Positions 6,401 through 11,012 of a stretch of 11,012 nt of DNA are shown here, one piece after another (within the stretch, counting starts at the first letter, position 1; each line of letters starts with the position of its first letter). Position numbers and translations under genes: made by a program. This DNA comes from an uncultured Acetatifactor sp. (GTDB lineage Bacteria; Bacillota; Clostridia; Lachnospirales; Lachnospiraceae). The stretch spans positions 1 through 11,012 of the forward strand of contig CAJTMX010000060.1 in NCBI GenBank assembly GCA_910577235.1, given 5' to 3'. The notes beneath the pieces are model-generated. The model saw nothing but the letters and a program-made list of their open reading frames with translations, was not told where the DNA came from and ran no database searches.

Positions 6401-9149
6401 TCAGGAGCAAGATTGCTTCCATATTGGCACGGAACTTCTGTTTCGGTCCACCCGCACCCAGGTCATCATCGGTAATGCGGAAGTTGACTGGAGCGGGAAA
6501 GTTTTTCCGTTCTTCGGTCTCTTCTGCTTCCACAATATCAACCCTTTGTTCCTGCACTGGTTCCTTCGGGGCTTCCTGCCCGGAATATTCCTTCAAAACT
6601 TCCTCTGGAGGTTCTTTTTTCTCCACAGGCGCAGCATTCATATCCATAAAATCAAATAAGGACAGCTGTACGCTGTCCCCGATCTGTATCTCTTCCTGTA
6701 TGCCCTTTTTCTTTTCTGGGAAAATAGTATAAGTACCTTCCACATATCCTTGTACCTTCGCCAACAGCTGCACTTTTTGATCATACCCCTCAAAATCTGC
6801 CGGGAGCGCTGCCAGCGCCTGCCCCATGAACTTTACAAGCGCCTCCTGTCCATTCGGATTTCCTAACAGACTGCTGACATCATCCCTGTTCTCATAAGGA
6901 TAGGGATTCCCTGACCACGGGCGTATGATATCCTTCGGCATACGGTGGTAAAAAGTAGTGACGCATGTAACAATCTGATCTTTTTCATACTCCGGCATAT
7001 GGGAAATATCTGCCGTATTCAAATATCTGTCATGTTCAATCAGATATTTTATCCGTTTTGCCACAGCCGACCATTTCAGCAGGACTTCCGCTTTTATGTT
7101 TCCATATCTTCCCCTTGCAAGGCGTAAGCCCTTCCCGTTATGCCACACATTGGAATCCTCCACATTCGCAAAGGTTCCCCCGCCACCAATCCCATATTTT
7201 TTCCATAGAAAATCCGCTCTCTCTTTATCCGAATTATTCTGCATAAAATAAGAATAGATGCCCAGCCGCCAGTCCGAATATCCATCGCCCTTTGTAAGGC
7301 AGGCATCAATCTCGTCCTGCGTAATAAATACCGGAAGTTCCTCCCACACAAAACCTTCCCTCGCCCGGTACGGGACTGCCTCCTGCAACGGTTTTTCAAC
7401 CGCTACACCCTCTGCCATATCTTTTTCCGCCTGTACCGATATGCCTGCATATTCCGTATTTACATTGGAACATGCCTGATCCAATACCGCCTGCGGAGCA
7501 TATTCCCCCTGCCTAAGAAGCTGGTGGATGCGTCCGCTTATCTCTTCCCATGTCAGGAATGCTTTATGAAGCACCGCGCCGGACACAGAATCCCCGGCGG
7601 CAATCTGCATTCCAAGATCATCATGCCAGACAGAATATTTCATGCCGCCAACAATGATCCCCCTGCCGCCAATCCCGTATTCCTTACGGACAAATTCCGC
7701 ATATTCCTCTTCTGTCCGTGGAAACATGAACTGGTAAATAATGCGGGGTATGCTTCCCTTCCGATTCCCGCCTGCACGGAGTACCTCGTCCACCACCTCC
7801 GCAGGGATGGCAATCTCCCCGGCATAAAGCGCCTGTACCCTCTCTTCAATCTGCCGGATCTGCTGCTCCACAGAAGGAAAACTTCCGCTATGTGCAGAAA
7901 AAGCAGGGGCTTTGGGTTCCCCTGCTTTTTCTATATCCTGTTCGTTTCCCTCTCTTTTTAGCTGTACACCAGTTCCTGTAAGACGACCTCCTCCGCCATG
8001 ACCATCAGACTGTTCATGTGCGCCGCCCACGCCAGCGCTTCCTTTCCTTTGTCCGGCGCCGGGTTTTTCTCCAAAAGCCCTTTCATCAGGACTTCCATCC
8101 TCTCCGCTGCCGCTTTCTCTATATCCGCCAGATACTGATCCAGCTTCCCTGTCAACATCATGCCCTGATACCAGCCTGCCCGGTTTTCCTTCAGGAATGT
8201 CTTCCGCAACATCCCGTATTTCCCGATAGGTCTCTGCTCCTCCCCTACGGTCAGGTCTGGGAGCAGATAATCTCCCTCCCAGTGATATGTCAGTTCCATC
8301 TACGGTTCCTCCCTTCTCCCCTTCGTTTTCGCGCTTTAAAGTGTTAAATTTATTGTAGCCAATTTCTGAACGTTTTTCAAGTAATTTTTGTTCTTCTTTT
8401 AGGCAAATTTCCCGTACTGTCCGCCCGATCCCTCTAAGGAGCGGTTCCGTAAGGCTGCTTATGGCATTTCCCAGAACAGCCAGCACCGTAAGGGAATTGA
8501 AATCCGTAATTCCCACGAAATCCTCTTCCTCAAGGTATTCCATAGGATTTTGCCCACACCGACGGGATGCAGCATAAAAGATACTGTTTTGTAAAAGTTC
8601 CCTGAAGCTTACCCGGACAGCGTCCTCCCCAAGCCCTTCCAGATAGGTTCCTTCCATCTCATACTCCAGCCCCTGCATGGCTTCTTTTAAGTTGTCTTCC
8701 GCAATACGGGATGCAATCTCCATGAGTGTCGAACTTATGTCTGCCCCTTCCTTTCCCTTAAGCCCGTAAGTATCCGACAGGTAGGAAAGCACTTCCGCTT
8801 CATGCCACTTTTCCATCTTCCACAGAACGGGCGTCCAGCCGCCCTGCACCAGACGGGTATCGGAAACGTCAAACACATATTTCAGCTTCATCTTCGCCCC
8901 GCTGTCATCCAGAAGCGCGATCCCCTTTGCGCCACGCCTTACCCACCGCCCCACTTTTTCATTCCAGTCCTCCAGCGACACACAGGCAGCGGCATTCGGA
9001 CGCTGGGCATGAATCAGCATAGTATCCGAAAACGGGTAGCGATACAGTCTTGCCGCTGTATCAAGATACCCCATCCAGTCCCTTGGGGAGCTGCTGATCT
9101 TTTTCGCCTCATAACCCGCAAGGTACTGTATCTCCTGTAGTCTGCCCAT
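3489..9149 (-). CDS. ArdC-like / LPD / N6-adenine methylase / SNF2 helicase protein, C-terminally truncated
   Basis: 1886 residues. Residues about 10-110 (RDWMGYLDTAARLYRYPF, HAQRPNA, RRGAKGIALLD) resemble the ArdC-type N-terminal domain. Residues 284-397 form a G/D/R-rich linker that overlaps the tnpV frame. Two related modules follow (about 440-570 and 600-730), each with a YGIGG and VWH motif. A methylase has motif I LEPSCGTGNF (1006-1015) and motif IV NVPF (1071-1074). The SNF2 part has Walker A GAGKT (1679-1683), a coiled coil near 1775-1820 and Walker B DESH (1840-1843). Helicase similarity ends at about residue 1880 (KCQYMDD), where relatives continue into the GTP motif and the second RecA lobe; here VICCEL and a stop follow. 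Relatives in Tn1549-like elements are much longer, so helicase activity is probably lost, while ArdC-like and methylase parts could still work. The start has GAGGGGG 8 nt upstream and follows topB by 39 bp, suggesting one operon. Confidence 0.9.
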   Translation of the reverse strand: MGRLQEIQYLAGYEAKKISSSPRDWMGYLDTAARLYRYPFSDTMLIHAQRPNAAACVSLEDWNEKVGRWVRRGAKGIALLDDSGAKMKLKYVFDVSDTRLVQGGWTPVLWKMEKWHEAEVLSYLSDTYGLKGKEGADISSTLMEIASRIAEDNLKEAMQGLEYEMEGTYLEGLGEDAVRVSFRELLQNSIFYAASRRCGQNPMEYLEEEDFVGITDFNSLTVLAVLGNAISSLTEPLLRGIGRTVREICLKEEQKLLEKRSEIGYNKFNTLKRENEGEKGGTVDGTDISLGGRLSAPRPDRRGGAETYREIRDVAEDIPEGKPGRLVSGHDVDREAGSVSGGYRESGSGEDGSPDERAFGEKPGAGQRKGSAGVGGAHEQSDGHGGGGRLTGTGVQLKREGNEQDIEKAGEPKAPAFSAHSGSFPSVEQQIRQIEERVQALYAGEIAIPAEVVDEVLRAGGNRKGSIPRIIYQFMFPRTEEEYAEFVRKEYGIGGRGIIVGGMKYSVWHDDLGMQIAAGDSVSGAVLHKAFLTWEEISGRIHQLLRQGEYAPQAVLDQACSNVNTEYAGISVQAEKDMAEGVAVEKPLQEAVPYRAREGFVWEELPVFITQDEIDACLTKGDGYSDWRLGIYSYFMQNNSDKERADFLWKKYGIGGGGTFANVEDSNVWHNGKGLRLARGRYGNIKAEVLLKWSAVAKRIKYLIEHDRYLNTADISHMPEYEKDQIVTCVTTFYHRMPKDIIRPWSGNPYPYENRDDVSSLLGNPNGQEALVKFMGQALAALPADFEGYDQKVQLLAKVQGYVEGTYTIFPEKKKGIQEEIQIGDSVQLSLFDFMDMNAAPVEKKEPPEEVLKEYSGQEAPKEPVQEQRVDIVEAEETEERKNFPAPVNFRITDDDLGAGGPKQKFRANMEAILLLKKIEGEHRSATPEEQDILSRYVGWGGLPAAFEEENGAWAAEAMQLKQTLTEEEYRQARASTLNAFYTPPVVIKAMYEALGNMGLRQGNILEPSCGTGNFMGLVPEEMGGLKMYGVEIDSISGRIAGQLYQKNHISIQGFEHAQYPDSFFDCVIGNVPFGVYKVADTRYDRFNFLIHDYFIAKSLDLVRPGGVVAVVTSSGTMDKQNPSVRQYIANRADLLGAIRLPENVFLKNAGTEVVADILFFQRRDRAALEQPEWVNLGVTPEGYSVNSYFVAHPEMVLGKFVMESTQFGKQALKVKPIESAVLSEQLKEAVAHIQGSITDREPEDILPDQTEASIPADISVKNFSFAEVKGKVYYRENARMNLVELPAKTVERVLGMIKLRDITQELIRCQMEDESDAEVEALQKKLDTEYDRFTAKYGLISSNANRRAFSQDSSYCLLAALEMVDENGNLERKADIFTKRTIRKAEPVTSVDTASEALAVSIGEKARVDVPFMAGLCGKTEEEVTKELAGVIFQNPVTEKWEAADEYLSGNVREKLCIAERYTEDYSEYALNVEYLKKVQPKDLDASEIEVRLGATWVEDTYITQFMGELFQTPGNYLGTKIEARYARETGRWHISGKNLDTRGNSLVTSTYGTGRANAYRLLEDALNLRDTKIYDKITTEDGKEKRVLNKAETMVAQQKQEMIREAFKEWVFKDLDRREALCRTYNELFNSIRPREYDGSHIRFVGMNPEITMMQHQKNAVAHILYGGNTLLAHCVGAGKTFEMVAAGMESRRLGLSHKNLYVVPNHLTEQWGSDFLRLYPGANILVATKKDFEPANRKKFCSRIATGDYDGIIIGHSQFEKIPLSIERQIAAIERQIDDIILAITEAKAAEGERYTIKELEKTKKSLEARLEKLNKQERKDNVVTFEELGVDRLFVDESHFYKNLFLYTKMRNVAGISQTDAQKSSDMFMKCQYMDDVICCEL
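7898..7930 (-). terminator. Rho-independent terminator inside the helicase ORF, behind nested tnpV
   Basis: Read on the minus strand, AAAAAGCAGGGG (7930-7919), a 9-nt loop and CCCCTGCTTTTT (7909-7898) form a perfect stem with a GC core GCAGGGG/CCCCTGC and a T-run of five followed by TC. It starts 28 nt behind the tnpV stop (7958). It is also symmetrical for the plus strand. In the large protein it encodes EKAGEPKAPAF. Position and form fit a dedicated terminator for the nested gene. Confidence 0.75.
7958..8299 (-). CDS. tnpV: TnpV family protein nested in another frame of the helicase gene
   Basis: 113 residues: MELTYHWEGDYLLPDL, PIGKYGMLRKTFLKENRAG, LADIEKAAAER and a C-terminus MAEEVVLQELVYS, clearly homologous to the copy at 2954-3307 and of normal TnpV length. 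It lies entirely within the helicase gene, shifted one base from the frame of the large protein. It has a complete set of signals: a promoter at 8352-8380, AGGGAGGA (8307-8314) 7 nt before the ATG, and a terminator 28 nt behind its stop. The matching part of the large protein is a low-complexity G/R/D/S linker with no fold visible, as expected when the other frame carries the selected sequence. I therefore take tnpV as the real gene here and the linker as its by-product. The function of TnpV is unknown. Confidence 0.85.
   Translation of the reverse strand: MELTYHWEGDYLLPDLTVGEEQRPIGKYGMLRKTFLKENRAGWYQGMMLTGKLDQYLADIEKAAAERMEVLMKGLLEKNPAPDKGKEALAWAAHMNSLMVMAEEVVLQELVYS
8307..8314 (-). promoter_or_regulatory. 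tnpV: Ribosome binding site of nested tnpV
   Basis: AGGGAGGA, 7 nt before the ATG at 8299. It is as strong as any other in the window and lies inside the helicase coding sequence, so it decides that the nested frame is translated. Confidence 0.75.
8352..8380 (-). promoter_or_regulatory. tnpV: Promoter of nested tnpV inside the helicase ORF
   Basis: On the minus strand TTGAAA (8380-8375), exactly 17 bp, TACAAT (8357-8352): five of six matches in each box. Transcription would start near 8345, about 45 nt before the tnpV ATG. It overlaps codons of the large protein that read SEIGYNKF. Confidence 0.65.
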
Positions 9150-9188
9150 TGTAAAATCCCCCTCTCTAAAATGATAACAATCTGACCT
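9150..9188 (-). promoter_or_regulatory. Short spacer with ribosome binding site of the helicase gene
   Basis: 39 bp between the topB stop and the helicase ATG. It contains AGAGGGGG 8 nt before the start. No promoter or terminator is seen, so the two genes are probably cotranscribed. Confidence 0.6.
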
Positions 9189-11012
9189 TTATTTTCCTTT
9201 CTTTTCTTTCTGCTTTCCCTCTTCCCGTTTTGGGAATGCAAGGCTTAAAATTATCCTCCCATCCTCTATTTTCATCACGATATCCGCCTCAAAAGTCTGA
9301 TCCTTTTTTGCAGAATACAAATCTTTTGCATGGCTGCGCCCGGTCTTTAAAAGCTCCTTAGCCATCTTTTTGTCAATCTTCTTTTTCATGCCGGAAAGGT
9401 AGCGCTCCTCTTTCCAGAGGGAGAAAGAGCATTCACGGTCGCTGCAGTAAAAATTCTTCTTTCCCTCATAGACCTCCGCCCCGCACAGCGGGCAGCTGCC
9501 TATGCTTTCCCTCTGGTGGAAGCGGTGGAGCTCACTTTCCGGGATATTCCTACACCCTTCCAGTATTTTCTCTACCAGTTCCATAATGCCCTGCATGAAG
9601 TCCCTGCTTTCCAGTTCCCCTTTCTCCATACGCAGCAGGTCATTTTCCCATTCTGCAGTCATGAGCGCCGACTTTAAATATTCCGGCATGACTGCAATTA
9701 ACTCCATTCCCTCCGGCGTAGGGATAATCTGCCGCCCTTTCCTCTCCGCATAGCCGGAAGATACCAGCTTTTCAATGATCCCCGCCCGTGTTGCCGGGGT
9801 TCCAAGACCTTTTTTCTCCGTATCCCGCTCAAAATCTCCCCTGCCTGCTGTCTCCATAGAAAGCAGGAGCTGGTCTTCCGTAAAGCGCTTCGGGGCGGAG
9901 GTGAAATGTTCGCTGATCTCTGCCTGGACACCTCCAAATGTCTGCCCCTCTGCCAGCTGCGGCAGTTCCTTATTCCCGGCAGCCTCCTTTTCTGCCATAT
10001 CTTCCCCGATCTTGAAAGAGCTTTTCAGCATATCCTCAAAATCCTTCCAGCCATTGCGTGTAACGGTCTTTCCTGATGTGGTATAAGTATGTCCGTTACA
10101 GACAAATTCTGCTTTTACGGTCTCATATATATGCTTCTCTCCTGTTGCGCACAGAAGGCGGTTTGCAACAAGCGCCAGCACCTTCCGTTCCGCTTCCGGC
10201 AGGGCTGAAAGGTCAGCTTCCCCGATTCCTACAGTGGGGATGACCGCATGGTGGTCGGTAACTTTCCTACTGTCCAACACCCTGCTGATATCCGGGGCAG
10301 TTATCTCCATACCTGATAAAATACCTTCCCCGAATAAATCCGAATGAATGACCGTTTCTATCACTTTCCCCACTGTCTGCCCCATATCGTCAGACAAAAA
10401 CTGACTGTCCGTCCGTGGGTAGGTTGCCAGCTTTTTCTCATAAAGGCTCTGGAGATATTCCAGCGTTTCCTTTGCAGTGAAACCGAAAATGCGGTTAGCG
10501 TCACGCTGCAGGGTGGTGAGATCATAGAGTTTTGGCGGAGATACCATCTTTTCCTCTTTTACCACGGATACTGTCTGCGCCTGCCCGCCACTGCACTCTT
10601 TTAGCATTTTCTCCGCATCTTTCCTGTTATCCATGCGCCCTGTCACTGCCTCCATCCCGCCACTGGAAATATGGACTGTAAAATACTTTTCTTTCTTGAA
10701 ATCCCTGATCTTTTCCTCACGCTCTGCCAGCATGGCAAGGGTGGGCGTCTGCACCCTGCCCACCGCCAGCTTCTTAAAGTATTTCGTGGTATAGGCCCGC
10801 GTGGCGTTCATGCCTACCAGCCAGTCCGCTTTTGCCCGGCATACAGAAGCCTCACAGATATTCCGGTACGCTTCCCCGGATTTTAAATCTGCAAATCCCT
10901 CCCGGATGGCAGAATCCTCCATAGAACTGATCCACAGTCGCTTCACCGGAAGGTTACTTCCCGAAAGGTCGTATACATGCTTAAAGATAAGTTCCCCTTC
11001 CCGGCCTGCGTC
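9189..11012 (-). CDS. topB: DNA topoisomerase III (type IA), N-terminus beyond right edge
   Basis: 607 residues are visible and the frame is open to the edge; roughly the first hundred residues are missing. The visible part begins with DAGREGELIF, the acidic end of the Toprim motif. Then come the cleavage-domain segments: GRVQTPTLAMLAERE, the active-site region TYPRTDS (tyrosine codon 10421-10419), DHHAVIPT, a typical GLGTPATRAGIIEKL motif, and a C-terminal zinc ribbon CPLCG...YCSDREC. Topoisomerase III relaxes and decatenates DNA through a single-strand phosphotyrosine break; copies on Tn1549-like conjugative elements are thought to help transfer or maintenance of the element. The lysine-rich tail (GKQKEKKGK) could aid DNA binding. 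The gene leads an operon-like pair with the helicase gene. All visible key motifs are intact. Confidence 0.93.
   Translation of the reverse strand, partial: DAGREGELIFKHVYDLSGSNLPVKRLWISSMEDSAIREGFADLKSGEAYRNICEASVCRAKADWLVGMNATRAYTTKYFKKLAVGRVQTPTLAMLAEREEKIRDFKKEKYFTVHISSGGMEAVTGRMDNRKDAEKMLKECSGGQAQTVSVVKEEKMVSPPKLYDLTTLQRDANRIFGFTAKETLEYLQSLYEKKLATYPRTDSQFLSDDMGQTVGKVIETVIHSDLFGEGILSGMEITAPDISRVLDSRKVTDHHAVIPTVGIGEADLSALPEAERKVLALVANRLLCATGEKHIYETVKAEFVCNGHTYTTSGKTVTRNGWKDFEDMLKSSFKIGEDMAEKEAAGNKELPQLAEGQTFGGVQAEISEHFTSAPKRFTEDQLLLSMETAGRGDFERDTEKKGLGTPATRAGIIEKLVSSGYAERKGRQIIPTPEGMELIAVMPEYLKSALMTAEWENDLLRMEKGELESRDFMQGIMELVEKILEGCRNIPESELHRFHQRESIGSCPLCGAEVYEGKKNFYCSDRECSFSLWKEERYLSGMKKKIDKKMAKELLKTGRSHAKDLYSAKKDQTFEADIVMKIEDGRIILSLAFPKREEGKQKEKKGK

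Larger units (their letters stand above)
3511..11012 (-). mobile_element. Backbone of a Tn1549-like integrative conjugative element (partial)
   Basis: The topB plus giant ArdC-like/methylase/SNF2 pair on one strand is a familiar block of Tn1549-type conjugative elements of Clostridia. No relaxase, coupling protein, type IV secretion gene or integrase is inside the window, so the assignment depends on these two genes. Confidence 0.6.

Noticed and set aside
7524..7961. 145-codon plus-strand open frame
   Set aside because: Antisense to the large gene, ending at the nested tnpV stop; no family resemblance.
1..11012. CRISPR array, tRNA, rRNA, attC-type integron site or insertion-sequence transposase
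   Set aside because: No regularly spaced repeats, cloverleaf, rRNA sequence or transposase motif was found on either strand.

Overview
The window comes from an integrative conjugative or mobilizable element of a Firmicute, most likely a gut Clostridia/Lachnospiraceae bacterium. The evidence is AGGAGG-type ribosome binding sites, clostridial-looking proteins and two hallmark genes of Tn1549-like elements on the minus strand: a topoisomerase III (9189 to the right edge) and a very large ArdC-like/DNA methylase/SNF2 helicase protein (3489-9149).

Layout. Right part, minus strand: topB (partial, N-terminus beyond the edge), then 39 bp later the giant methylase-helicase gene. That gene is cut off after its Walker B motif near 3510, where recognisable helicase sequence changes into nine unrelated codons and a stop. 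Inside the giant gene, in another frame of the same strand, lies a complete tnpV-family gene (7958-8299) with its own promoter, ribosome binding site and rho-independent terminator. Left part (1 to about 3510): a second tnpV (2954-3307), a small unrecognised ORF (3271-3450), three plus-strand genes (sigma-region-4-like regulator 476-1123; zinc-cluster protein 1258-2193; a protein with a probable BECR/LPD3-type C-terminus 2186-2704) and a tnpW-like gene leaving through the left edge, with a ribosome binding site for a further gene behind it.

Reading of the whole. The right part is a conjugative-element backbone. The left part looks like a small Tn4451-type element (tnpW, tnpV, small cargo) that interrupted the helicase gene; its recombinase and the missing helicase C-terminus would lie beyond the left edge. 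This nesting is an inference. An alternative is a simple deletion or module exchange that truncated the helicase.

Non-coding structure is rich in the left part: a perfect 28-bp inverted repeat with a 24-nt loop (2851-2930) between convergent genes, stacked hairpins before it, a strong promoter driving a structured leader (1113-1257), a 24-bp inverted duplication linking the left edge to the region beside the helicase break (13-36 and 3399-3422), and a 10-bp palindrome at 3430-3464. I saw no tRNA, rRNA or CRISPR array.
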